NCBI RefSeq assembly: GCF_000019185.1
Contig: NC_010334.1
Span: 1,054,001 to 1,118,000 of the forward strand
Source of the DNA: Shewanella halifaxensis HAW-EB4
Lineage (GTDB): Bacteria; Pseudomonadota; Gammaproteobacteria; Enterobacterales; Shewanellaceae
Direction of reading: 5' to 3'
Length of the DNA stretch: 64,000 nucleotides
Both the position numbers and the translations under genes were made by a program. Shown here one piece after another: positions 45,894 to 54,033 of this stretch. The notes beneath the pieces were generated by a model, which had not been told where the DNA came from, did not search any database, and saw nothing but the letters and a program-made list of their open reading frames with translations. Position 1 is the first letter of the stretch. Each line of letters begins with the position of its first letter.

Positions 45894-46664
45894 ATGAAAT
45901 CGATTTATAAATATTCACTAGTGGCTTTGGCCGTCGTTGGCCTAACAGCGTGTAATCAAGAGCAAGCCGTTGCTGTCGATGCCCCTGTTGAATTAAAAAC
46001 TGAAGCGCAAAAAGAAGCCTACAGCGTTGGCGCATCAATTGGTACCTACATGGCTGGCCACATCAAAGAGCAAGAAGAGCTTGGTTTAAATGTGGATAGA
46101 AGCCTAATCGTTACTGGTTTTAGCGAAGGCTTAAACAGTGAGCTAAAACTGACTCAAGAAGAGATGCAAACGATTTTGCAAAGTCTTGACGAGAAGCTAA
46201 ATGAAAAGCGTCAGGCACAGGCTGCTATGTTGGCAGAGAAGAGCCTAGCTGAAAGCCAGGCTTTCTTAGATGCTAACAAGGCTAAAGAAGGCGTTGTGAC
46301 CACAGACTCTGGTCTACAATACGAAGTGATCACTGAAGGTACGGGTGACAAGCCTGTGGCTGAAGACACCGTTAAAGTACACTATGTAGGTACATTAACT
46401 GATGGCACTGAGTTTGATAGCTCAGTAGCACGTGGCGAGCCTGCAACCTTCCCACTGAACCGTGTTATTCCAGGTTGGACAGAAGGCGTTCAGTTGATGT
46501 CTGTGGGTTCTAAGTACAAGTTTGTTATTCCAGCAGACCTTGCTTATGGCGACCGTGATACAGGTACTATCCCTGCAAATTCAACATTGGTATTTGAAGT
46601 TGAATTGCTAGATATCGAAAAGGCGGCTCCAGCTGCTGAAGCAGATGCTGCACACGCACACTAA
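45894..46664 (+). CDS. fkpA: FKBP-type peptidyl-prolyl isomerase FkpA, lipoprotein
   Basis: This 256-residue envelope chaperone and prolyl isomerase has a signal with lipobox LTAC (Cys near residue 21), so it is probably lipid-anchored, unlike soluble E. coli FkpA. The N-terminal dimerisation and chaperone helices (about 35-125) are rich in Gln, Glu and Lys. The FKBP domain (about 135-245) has VKVHYVGTLTDGTEFDSS, VIPGWTEGVQLM and PADLAYGDR. The tail is Ala/His-rich (EADAAHAH). The ribosome site GAGGAAG precedes the ATG. Confidence 0.93.
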   Translation: MKSIYKYSLVALAVVGLTACNQEQAVAVDAPVELKTEAQKEAYSVGASIGTYMAGHIKEQEELGLNVDRSLIVTGFSEGLNSELKLTQEEMQTILQSLDEKLNEKRQAQAAMLAEKSLAESQAFLDANKAKEGVVTTDSGLQYEVITEGTGDKPVAEDTVKVHYVGTLTDGTEFDSSVARGEPATFPLNRVIPGWTEGVQLMSVGSKYKFVIPADLAYGDRDTGTIPANSTLVFEVELLDIEKAAPAAEADAAHAH

Positions 46665-46687
46665 TTTGCTCGTCAACGATTGAACTG

Positions 46688-46716
46688 AAAAAGGACGCAA
46701 TATGCGTCCTTTTTTA
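46688..46716. terminator. Terminator of fkpA, probably bidirectional
   Basis: The stem AAAAAGGACGCA / TGCGTCCTTTTTT lies between the convergent fkpA and PAP2-barrel genes, with T-runs on both strands. Confidence 0.9.
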
Positions 46717-46733
46717 TTGGCTTGATTTAAGTA

Positions 46734-48059
46734 TTAAAATGCGTAAGTCACGGCAAATCCGCCATAATCGAACTGTGCATCGTTGTAGTAGTCATCGGTA
46801 TCAGTAGTTTGATTGATCTGTCCGGCAAACAGGGAGGTAGCCCAACGATCATTCAACTGATAGTTAATACTTAGCCACAGACTTTCTTGATCGAAATCGG
46901 ATAAACCTGAGATGCGATACCCTATGGTGGTCGAGAGACTCTCGGTAAAGTGATAACCCGCCTCTATACTCGCAGCTGGCGTAAAAAACAGATCGTCATA
47001 TTCACTTAAATTCTCACCATTGATGTTATCTAGGCGAATCGATTGCCCAACAATACTGACTCCGCCACCGACATCGAGAATCCAGTCGCTATCTGCGAGT
47101 AGCTTGTAGACGTAATCCGCACTCAACATCCAATTTCGATAGGCAGAAACGACTTCTGAACCTGCGTGGTAACTCTTTCCACCAAAATTGATATCTTGTT
47201 TCAATATCGTGGTGTCTCGAGCTTCCATCGGGGCAAAACCAAATGAAAGATATTGAGATTCATCGAGTCCCCAGCGCAGTTGCGCTGCGGCATAGGTGTT
47301 AGGTTCCGATTCGCGGCTGAAGTCATAAAGATCGAAGCTGTCTTGGCCTACTTCGTTGATCTGGTTCTTCTCGGTATCGAAGCCACCCACTAACAGCGAA
47401 TAGCTGTGCAGCAAGGTCTGTTTTTTTTCACCCCAAATTTCGGTATTTTGGTTTGGCCTCTTGTCTTTAGGGCCATTGAGACCTGGGGTATAGCTCATTG
47501 CTAACCCAATATGGTTTTCACCAAAGCTGGGTACTACAACCAGATCTGAATTATTGTAAGGATCAGTAAAATATAAACTACTTAATACCGCAATCGATCC
47601 GCCCGCCAAAACATCGTCCACATAATGGCGGTTAGCCCAGACTCGGCTTGCGCCAACAAAAGTGGCTGCTGCGTAGGCTGGTATGCCCCATGTATTACCG
47701 TATCTATGATGAATGTAGGCTGCACCTGAGAATGCCGCGGAGGTATGGCCCGATGGGAAGGAATTACTCTCGCTACCATCAGGGCGAAGCCGTTCATAAC
47801 CAAATTTCATGGTATGGGTGATGGCGGCCGTTGCCGCAACGCCTTTGGTTAATTGCCAAGCGCCTTCTGTATCACCGATCCAGAGGCTACCGATAAGCGC
47901 ACCAGCGGGCAGAGCAATCTGTACCACATCACCTATGTCTGAAATGGTGCCTGACTGTCCGTCAAAGATTTCACTCTGAGCATATAAAGGTGGGCTAAGT
48001 GTGGATAAGGCTAGCGCAGTGGTAATGCTTAAACAGACTACTGGTTTTGTTGTGGGCAT
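46734..48059 (-). CDS. PAP2 phosphatase fused to a C-terminal beta-barrel
   Basis: This 441-residue exported protein has a signal peptide ending near LYAQ (about residue 28). The PAP2 acid-phosphatase domain (about 35-185) carries the full triad of motifs: K-x6-RP (KFGYERLRP), PSGH (SFPSGHTSAAFSG) and SR-x5-H-x3-D (ASRVWANRHYVDD). The remaining ~250 residues alternate like beta strands (ENHIGLAMSYTPG, DWILDVGGGVSIVG, YGGFAVTYAF) and end in Phe, as outer-membrane barrels do. The enzyme could dephosphorylate lipids or other substrates at the outer membrane. The ATG at 48059, with AAGGA eight bases upstream, was chosen over 48098. Confidence 0.82.
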   Translation of the reverse strand: MPTTKPVVCLSITTALALSTLSPPLYAQSEIFDGQSGTISDIGDVVQIALPAGALIGSLWIGDTEGAWQLTKGVAATAAITHTMKFGYERLRPDGSESNSFPSGHTSAAFSGAAYIHHRYGNTWGIPAYAAATFVGASRVWANRHYVDDVLAGGSIAVLSSLYFTDPYNNSDLVVVPSFGENHIGLAMSYTPGLNGPKDKRPNQNTEIWGEKKQTLLHSYSLLVGGFDTEKNQINEVGQDSFDLYDFSRESEPNTYAAAQLRWGLDESQYLSFGFAPMEARDTTILKQDINFGGKSYHAGSEVVSAYRNWMLSADYVYKLLADSDWILDVGGGVSIVGQSIRLDNINGENLSEYDDLFFTPAASIEAGYHFTESLSTTIGYRISGLSDFDQESLWLSINYQLNDRWATSLFAGQINQTTDTDDYYNDAQFDYGGFAVTYAF

Positions 48060-48237
48060 TGCGGTCGTCCTTGTAATAAATTTTGTTGATTGTATCAATT
48101 TTTGTTTCGACTGTTTTAAATTGGTTGCGTTTTTGTGAGTTTGGTTTGGTGGGGTATTTTAACTTTAATGAATGGGCGTGCTGGTGGTTATTGCGTTAAA
48201 ATAGTCTCTGAGAGTGATTTTTATTTTGAGCTAAATT

Positions 48238-48609
48238 ATGGAATACGAATTTTTACGCAACACCATTACCGATACAGTATTTGCTCGTTTTAGTATGGAC
48301 CATGAGGCAATAGGTTTTTGGTTATCAGAAGAGCTTGCCGATAATGCCGATCTGTATGTTGAGATCTGCCAGCAAATAGAGCGATTACAAAGCGGTCTAG
48401 GCAATGAATGGCGTTTGCTGGGTAAAGCCTTGTCGCTTGAGCTTGATACTGAGCAGGCAAGAGTTTTTGCCAACGATATCGAAGATAACGAAGATCAAGA
48501 ACTTGATGAGTCTATGTCATTTTATGATGGCGAGTCGGAAGCCTTTTGTGGATTAGAAGATTTTTATGAAGTGCTGGTGAGTTGGCGCCGTTTCGTCGAC
48601 GAAAAATGA
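48238..48609 (+). CDS. yacL: YacL family protein (UPF0231)
   Basis: This 123-residue acidic cytosolic protein of unknown function matches E. coli YacL across its length: MEYEFLRNTITD, RFSMDHEAIGFWLSEE and FYDGESEAFCGLEDFYEVL. No catalytic motif is apparent. It is stand-alone, ending at a bidirectional terminator shared with narP. Confidence 0.9.
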   Translation: MEYEFLRNTITDTVFARFSMDHEAIGFWLSEELADNADLYVEICQQIERLQSGLGNEWRLLGKALSLELDTEQARVFANDIEDNEDQELDESMSFYDGESEAFCGLEDFYEVLVSWRRFVDEK

Positions 48610-48649
48610 TTGCCGATCTTCAGATTTATTTTCGAGCAAATTAAGAACG

Positions 48650-48676
48650 AAAAAAGCAGCCTTTGGCTGCTTTTTT
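48650..48676. terminator. Bidirectional terminator between yacL and narP
   Basis: The stem AGCAGCC / GGCTGCT has a TTT loop, A6 before it and T6 after it. Confidence 0.9.
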
Positions 48677-48700
48677 GATCTAATCGTCTATCTTACTGGC

Positions 48701-49336
48701 TTAGGATTGCTGATTTAGGTAGCGTACTGCCATCTCTGTACGAGACTTGGCGTTGGCTTTACGCAGTAAGTTTTTCACATGCACCTTTACTGTTCCCTCG
48801 CTAATATGAAGCTGTTCTGCAACGATACGGTTGCTTTGACCTTCGGCCAAATGCTGGAGAATTTCGAGCTCTCTAGGGGTAAGGTTCTCGATCCACTCTT
48901 GCTCATTGACTGAACTATTTAGTTCCGACAAATATTCTTGAACAGTATTACTAATAACACGATGGCCGAGCATGGCATTTTTGAGCATATCAAGTAGTAA
49001 ATCAGGCTCGGTGTCTTTTAATAAATAACCGTCAGCACCTGCACGAACTAAACGAATCACGTCCTGCTTGGCATCGGATACCGTTAAAATCACGATACGA
49101 GAGGTGACGCCTTCTTGCCTTAAGGCATTCAGTGTGTCTAAACCCGTCATTCCCTTCATATTAAGGTCGAGCAATATAATATCAGGCTCGTTATCGCTAA
49201 CTGCTGATAGCGCATCTAGACCACTGCCCGCTTCACCAAACAGGGTAAAGTCTGAGTCAGAAGTGACAAGCTGACAGATCCCACGTCGTAATAGTGGGTG
49301 ATCATCAATTACTAGAACCGAATAGGGCTTTCCCAT
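48701..49336 (-). CDS. narP: Nitrate/nitrite response regulator NarP
   Basis: This 211-residue response regulator of the NarL/FixJ family has a receiver domain (about 5-120) with phospho-acceptor Asp in IILLDLNMKGMTGLD (about residue 57) and the conserved Lys in YLLKDTEPD. The LuxR-type DNA-binding domain includes LTPRELEILQHLAEGQSNRIV and GTVKVHVKNLLRKANAKSR. It lies downstream of narQ in the narQP operon opposite nrfA. It should activate nrfA in response to nitrate or nitrite; a dyad matching its site lies in that promoter. Confidence 0.93.
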   Translation of the reverse strand: MGKPYSVLVIDDHPLLRRGICQLVTSDSDFTLFGEAGSGLDALSAVSDNEPDIILLDLNMKGMTGLDTLNALRQEGVTSRIVILTVSDAKQDVIRLVRAGADGYLLKDTEPDLLLDMLKNAMLGHRVISNTVQEYLSELNSSVNEQEWIENLTPRELEILQHLAEGQSNRIVAEQLHISEGTVKVHVKNLLRKANAKSRTEMAVRYLNQQS

Positions 49337-49428
49337 TTTAAGGCCTCCTGCTGAGGTATATACGTCTAAGTAAATATGCTAAAAAATCATTGTTCCCTTT
49401 GAGAAAACGAGCTCGATAGGTGTATTTC

Positions 49429-51141
49429 CTATTCTGCTGGCTCCTGCTGGGGAGGGAAGGTTAGGGTCACTGTTGCCCCACCTTTTTTATTTTGGCTAAA
49501 TTCTACCACACCCGAAAGGCGACTGGCGCGCTCATGCATAATTCCTAAACCAAAATGTTGGTCTCTTTCTTTTAACTCCTCGATGCCGACACCATCATCA
49601 CTGATGCTGATAACCACTTTTTCACTCGATACCTTCTGGCAACTGATGTGGATATGCTTGGCGCTAGCATGTTTTATTGCGTTTAAGGTCGCTTCGCGAG
49701 TGAGCTGTAAAATATGAATATGTTGATGCGCGCCTAATAGTTGTAAAGGTAATTTATAATCTAGTGTAATACTAGCATTAGACTGGCCGCGCAATTGGTC
49801 TACCATGGCTTCGATTGCATGACCTAAATTAGGATCTTTAATCGTTAGGCGGAAAGTCGATAATAGCTCTCTAAGCTGTACATAGGCGGTATTAACCCCT
49901 TCATTTATCTCTTGTAGCTGCTCTGCGGCCCGAGGGCTTTTTGAGGTCTTATCTAGCTCTTTCGAGAGTAGATTTACTTGGATCTTTAAGAAAGATAATA
50001 ATTGACCTAGGGAGTCGTGCAGTTCTCTGGCAATGACACCACGCTCCTCCATCAAGGCGAGTTGTTGTCGCTGCTCGCCAGCGCTGTAGATCATCATAGA
50101 GCGAGCAAGCATGATGGCAAAGTTATTAAACAGCGGAAAGGAGAAGGGCTCGCTGGAGAGTACCTCTAAATAACCAAGGTTAGTCTGTTCAAACTCGAGT
50201 GGGAACTGCTTGGTATTCTCACTATGGTGCGGCCATTCACCGTCATTATCTGTAGTTATAATATCGACGACTTCACTGTCTTGAACCATGACGAGCCGTA
50301 AACGTACTTGACTCTCGTGGGCCTGAAGTTGATTGAGTGCTTGAGTTAAAGTGGTTGAGTCAAGTTTACTTGAATGTAGCATTAATAAGTTATCGTACAG
50401 TAATGTCAGCTCATTATTAGCACGAGTTAATGCGATGGTCTTTTCTTGAACCTGTTCTTCCAGGCCTTGATAAACCCCTGCTAGCTTTTTTACCGTCGAA
50501 TCTAGCGCTGTGCTTAAAGCACTTAATTCTAGGTACTCTGTTTTAGGCATTTCTACATTAAAGTTTCCTTGTGAAATTGTATCGGCAGCCTGCATCAATT
50601 GTTGCAGCGGTTTAACAACTTTGCGTTTTGCGAGCCTTACGGTAAAGAAGGCAATTAACAACATTAAGGCTAAACCAGTTATCTGGCTCACAGCTAGAAA
50701 CCGTAATTTTAAGGCGGCGTACTGCTCAGTTTCGAGTACAAAAAGGTCGATGGTATCGACAAAATCTTTTAACGCTGCCGCATATAGCCTGGAGTTCTCA
50801 GACTCTATGTAGTAACGCATGACTTGCCATTTATCGATAACACTTAAGTATTTATCTTTTAAATCTTCTGGCGTAAACCAGCTGAGCGATTGCTTAAGCG
50901 CTTGAGAGTTAAGTGTATTTTCAAACTCTTTGATTTTATCTTTGGCCTCTTCACTACCTGAGTTGGCGTAAAACATCAGTCGGTAACTTTGCATGCGCAG
51001 TGAGCCTGAGGCGTTAATCGCTCTGGCGTCCCCAAGGCTATAAGAGAGATTGATGATGGCAAAAATTGCCAAGCCACTCGACAATAAAATGAGTGTGAGC
51101 ATAAAGCCCCAAATAGCCGAAGTGAGTCTGCCTTTTTTCAT
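49429..51141 (-). CDS. narQ: Nitrate/nitrite sensor histidine kinase NarQ
   Basis: This 570-residue sensor kinase phosphorylates NarP in response to nitrate and nitrite. It has an N-terminal membrane helix (about 8-30), then the NarX/NarQ P-box (SLGDARAINASGSLRMQSYR, about 34-53) that binds the anion. A second helix lies at about 146-167, followed by a HAMP domain, a central GAF-like region and the HisKA_3 box (ARELHDSLGQLLSFLKIQ). The HATPase ends with SDDGVGIEE and HFGLGIMHERA. It is 92 bases upstream of narP. Confidence 0.95.
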   Translation of the reverse strand: MKKGRLTSAIWGFMLTLILLSSGLAIFAIINLSYSLGDARAINASGSLRMQSYRLMFYANSGSEEAKDKIKEFENTLNSQALKQSLSWFTPEDLKDKYLSVIDKWQVMRYYIESENSRLYAAALKDFVDTIDLFVLETEQYAALKLRFLAVSQITGLALMLLIAFFTVRLAKRKVVKPLQQLMQAADTISQGNFNVEMPKTEYLELSALSTALDSTVKKLAGVYQGLEEQVQEKTIALTRANNELTLLYDNLLMLHSSKLDSTTLTQALNQLQAHESQVRLRLVMVQDSEVVDIITTDNDGEWPHHSENTKQFPLEFEQTNLGYLEVLSSEPFSFPLFNNFAIMLARSMMIYSAGEQRQQLALMEERGVIARELHDSLGQLLSFLKIQVNLLSKELDKTSKSPRAAEQLQEINEGVNTAYVQLRELLSTFRLTIKDPNLGHAIEAMVDQLRGQSNASITLDYKLPLQLLGAHQHIHILQLTREATLNAIKHASAKHIHISCQKVSSEKVVISISDDGVGIEELKERDQHFGLGIMHERASRLSGVVEFSQNKKGGATVTLTFPPQQEPAE

Positions 51142-51233
51142 TTAAAAAATCTCATGATTGGAGTTTATATGTTATTAATTTATAGCGGTTTAACATTAGT
51201 CGATACTTGATTACATTAACAAACACGCAAAAG

Positions 51234-51249
51234 TGTGAGCAACAACACA
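51234..51249. promoter_or_regulatory. CRP-like site upstream of nrfA
   Basis: TGTGA-GCAACA-ACACA matches the CRP core TGTGA-N6-TCACA at 9 of 10 positions, about 140 bases before the nrfA start. In Shewanella, CRP controls anaerobic respiration genes. Confidence 0.5.
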
Positions 51250-51284
51250 TTCACAATTTGATCTACCGCAAGCTTTAGTATGGA

Positions 51285-51300
51285 TACCTCGTTGGAGGTA
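51285..51300. promoter_or_regulatory. NarP 7-2-7 dyad upstream of nrfA
   Basis: TACCTCG-TT-GGAGGTA is a perfect six-base inverted repeat and fits the NarL/NarP heptamer arrangement TACYYMT-N2-AKRRGTA at all but the outermost central positions. It lies 83 bases upstream of nrfA and 144 bases from narQ, so it could control both. Confidence 0.7.
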
Positions 51301-51382
51301 TGTCTTTGTTGCGTAGAAGTGATAAATTCAGCCTTGAAATAGGTGGGACTATACAAAAATATAAAAGTAACATGGAGATGAG

Positions 51383-52786
51383 ATGGTGAAAACATTAACT
51401 AAAAAGTCTTTTGCACTGAGTGCAATCGTCGCTGCAAGTTTAATGGCTGGTAGCGCAATCGCAAGCGATAAAACAGAACCACGTAACGAAGTTTACAAAG
51501 ATAAGTTTTCAAAGCAGTATAACAGCTGGCACGAGACTTCTGACAGTGTTGAAATCACCGATGCACTTGAGCAAGATCCAAATCTAGTTATTCTTTGGGC
51601 GGGTTACGGCTTTGCTAAGGATTATAACAAGGCTCGTGGTCATATGTATGCCGTTACTGACGTACGTAACACGCTACGTACTGGTGCACCTAAGTCTGAT
51701 ACTGACGGTCCAATGCCAATGGCATGTTGGTCTTGTAAGAGCCCAGACGTACCTCGCATGATTGAAGAGCAAGGTGAAGACGGTTACTTCAAAGGTAAGT
51801 GGGCAAAAGGTGGTGATGAGATCGTAAACACTATCGGTTGTTCTGACTGTCACGAAAAAGGTAAGTCTAAACTACGTATCTCTCGTCCATTCGCTGAGCG
51901 CGCAATGGAAAGCATTGGCACTCCATTCGACGAAGCTTCTCGTAAAGACAAGCAATCAATGGTTTGTGGTCAGTGCCACGTAGAGTACTACTTCGAAAAG
52001 ACTGCTGATCAGAAAGGCTTTGTTAAGTTCCCATGGGACAAGGGTACGACTGTTGAAGATATGGAAGCATATTATGACGGTATCGACTTTGCAGATTGGA
52101 CTCACGCCGTTTCTAAGACGCCAATGCTAAAAGCACAGCACCCAGGTTATGAAACTTGGCAGCTAGGTATGCACGGTAAGAACAACGTAAGTTGTACTGA
52201 CTGTCACATGCCTAAAGTTAAGAATGCTGAAGGCCGCAAGTTTACCGATCACAAAGTGGGTAACCCATTTGATCGTTTCGAAGAAACTTGTGGTACTTGT
52301 CATGAGCAAAGCAAAGAGTTCATGGTTAACCTAGATAACGAGCGTAAAGCTAAGGTTAAGCAGATCCAACTTCAAGCTGAAGACCAGTTAGTTAAAGCTC
52401 ACTTCGAAGCAGGCGCTGCTTGGGAAGCTGGCGCAACTGAAGCTGAAATGGCACCAATCCTAATGGATATCCGTCATGGTCAATGGCGTTGGGACTATGC
52501 AATCGCTTCTCACGGTGTTGCATCTCACGCTCCAGATGAAGCATTACGTGTATTGGGTACTGCACTGAATAAAGCGGCTGATGCTCGCGTTAAGCTAGCT
52601 CAACTACTTGCTAAGAAAGGTGTTAAGCAGCCTATCGCTCTTCCAGATATCTCTACTAAAGCTAAGGCTCAAGCTGCTCTAGGTATGGATATGAAGAAGA
52701 TGAACGCTGATAAAGCTGAATTCAAGAAGACTGTTCTACCTAAGTGGGATGCTGAAGCTGAAAAGCGCGAAGCAACTTACAAGTAA
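51383..52786 (+). CDS. nrfA: Ammonia-forming cytochrome c nitrite reductase NrfA
   Basis: This 467-residue periplasmic pentaheme enzyme reduces nitrite to ammonium with six electrons. After a signal peptide (about 1-27), five haem motifs are visible: the catalytic CWSCK (115-119) with its lysine ligand, then CSDCH (153-157), CGQCH (195-199), CTDCH (271-275) and CGTCH (303-307). No nrfBCD or nrfH lies beside it, so electrons presumably come through CymA, as known in Shewanella. It is divergent from narQP. Frequent optimal codons suggest high expression. Confidence 0.97.
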   Translation: MVKTLTKKSFALSAIVAASLMAGSAIASDKTEPRNEVYKDKFSKQYNSWHETSDSVEITDALEQDPNLVILWAGYGFAKDYNKARGHMYAVTDVRNTLRTGAPKSDTDGPMPMACWSCKSPDVPRMIEEQGEDGYFKGKWAKGGDEIVNTIGCSDCHEKGKSKLRISRPFAERAMESIGTPFDEASRKDKQSMVCGQCHVEYYFEKTADQKGFVKFPWDKGTTVEDMEAYYDGIDFADWTHAVSKTPMLKAQHPGYETWQLGMHGKNNVSCTDCHMPKVKNAEGRKFTDHKVGNPFDRFEETCGTCHEQSKEFMVNLDNERKAKVKQIQLQAEDQLVKAHFEAGAAWEAGATEAEMAPILMDIRHGQWRWDYAIASHGVASHAPDEALRVLGTALNKAADARVKLAQLLAKKGVKQPIALPDISTKAKAQAALGMDMKKMNADKAEFKKTVLPKWDAEAEKREATYK

Positions 52787-52846
52787 GTCTATTCACACTG
52801 CATAGTGTTTAGAATTACTCTCGTTAGAAGATAGTGTTTAGAATTG

Positions 52847-52872
52847 AAGCCCTCCTAGGAGGGCTTTTTTTT
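52847..52872 (+). terminator. Terminator of nrfA
   Basis: The stem AGCCCTCC / GGAGGGCT has a TA loop and a T8 tract. Confidence 0.9.
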
Positions 52873-52876
52873 GCTT

Positions 52877-53419
52877 TTACTTTATTAGGTTAAGCAAGGC
52901 TTTAAAGCGATCGCCTTTAGCTTGATGTTGTAACTCAAACAGTAGAGATTCAACATTGGTTTGCATTGCGCCATGGCTTAGCATCATCTCTAATCCGCTG
53001 ACTTTATTGCTCTGTTCTCTTGACGACATAGCATCAGCTACCAGATGAGTTTGGTAGCCGTTAGCCAATAGATCTCTACAAGTCTGATAAACACACACAT
53101 GAGTTTCAATACCCGCTAAGATAATCTGCTTTTGCTGCATCGCGCTGAGCCTTTCTCTGAATGCGTCTGCTTGCCAACCACTAAAGTGGTGCTTGGTGAT
53201 AGCTTCAGTCGTTTTTGTTAGCTCCATGGCTAAGTTTTCACTGGTGGGGCCCAGTTTCTCGGGGATCTGTTCGAGCCACAAAATCGGAATATCAAATAGT
53301 TGTATTCCTTTAATGAGCACTTCTAGTTTGTGATGTAGCTGCTCACTATGATGCATAACTCGCGCTAGCTGACCCTGAACATCCACTATAACCAATACAC
53401 ATTCTTCTGCTTTTAGCAT
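52877..53419 (-). CDS. Isochorismatase-like cysteine hydrolase
   Basis: This 180-residue hydrolase has the family catalytic residues at the expected places: D13 (VIVDVQGQL), K76 in the TKHHFSGW block, and C109 (AGIETHVCVYQT). Members of this YcaC-like subgroup cleave amides or are uncharacterised; true isochorismatase activity is not implied. It is convergent with nrfA. Confidence 0.87.
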   Translation of the reverse strand: MLKAEECVLVIVDVQGQLARVMHHSEQLHHKLEVLIKGIQLFDIPILWLEQIPEKLGPTSENLAMELTKTTEAITKHHFSGWQADAFRERLSAMQQKQIILAGIETHVCVYQTCRDLLANGYQTHLVADAMSSREQSNKVSGLEMMLSHGAMQTNVESLLFELQHQAKGDRFKALLNLIK

Positions 53420-53545
53420 CTTAGGCCTTTCTATATTTGCAAGGGGAGTGAACCTGCTAGTAAATCAGATCTGTTTGGCTTCTCCAATTAGAAATGGGTC
53501 TAATTCCAATATGAGTGCTTTATATGTGTGCGCTGGTTGAATATG

Positions 53546-53562
53546 CGCACTCGAATGGTGCA
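53546..53562. promoter_or_regulatory. NtrC-like site upstream of glnK
   Basis: CGCACTCGAATGGTGCA matches the NtrC consensus TGCACYA-N3-TGGTGCA with a perfect right half and four of the six bases of the left half. It is about 64 bases upstream of a sigma-54-like element. Confidence 0.6.
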
Positions 53563-53625
53563 TTTTTATGCGTTACTGAAAAGCGTTGCTAATTTATCTT
53601 GTTGAATTTAAAGGTTTAGTAAAGT

Positions 53626-53640
53626 TGGCCTAATGCTTGG
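53626..53640 (+). promoter_or_regulatory. Sigma-54-like promoter of glnK-amtB
   Basis: TGGCCTAATGCTTGG has the -24 GG and a -12 GG (instead of GC) with correct 11-base spacing to the sigma-54 consensus TGGCAC-N5-TTGC. The glnK start lies 43 bases after it. Confidence 0.5.
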
Positions 53641-53682
53641 ATTATGTTTAAGCAAACTGGATATGCAATTGGGGAGATAACC

Positions 53683-54021
53683 ATGAAATTGGTCAGCGCG
53701 ATTATTAAGCCATTTAAATTAGATGATGTGCGAGAGGCGATAGCGAGTGTCGGCATAGAGGGGATGACCGTCACTGAGGTGAAAGGATTTGGTCGTCAAA
53801 AGGGGCATACCGAACTGTATCGCGGCGCGGAGTACCAAGTGGATTTCTTGCCAAAAGTGAAACTAGAAATTGCCATAAAAGCTGACAGGTTAGAGATGTT
53901 GCTTGAGGCGATTATCGGCGCGGCTCGTACCGGAAAAATTGGTGATGGCAAGATTTTTGTAACGGAACTTGAGCAGGCAATCCGTATTCGAACCAGCGAA
54001 CATGATAACGAAGCACTTTAA
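53683..54021 (+). CDS. glnK: PII nitrogen regulatory protein GlnK
   Basis: This 112-residue trimeric signal protein senses 2-oxoglutarate and ATP/ADP and blocks AmtB when nitrogen is plentiful. The T-loop contains the uridylylated Y51 (RGAEYQVDFLPK) and the C-terminal signature TGKIGDGKIFV. The frame reaches up to 53644, but ATG at 53683 has GGGGAG upstream and gives the family N-terminus MKLVSAIIKPFK. Pairing with amtB 12 bases downstream identifies it as GlnK rather than GlnB. Confidence 0.95.
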   Translation: MKLVSAIIKPFKLDDVREAIASVGIEGMTVTEVKGFGRQKGHTELYRGAEYQVDFLPKVKLEIAIKADRLEMLLEAIIGAARTGKIGDGKIFVTELEQAIRIRTSEHDNEAL

Positions 54022-54033
54022 GGGGACAAGCTA

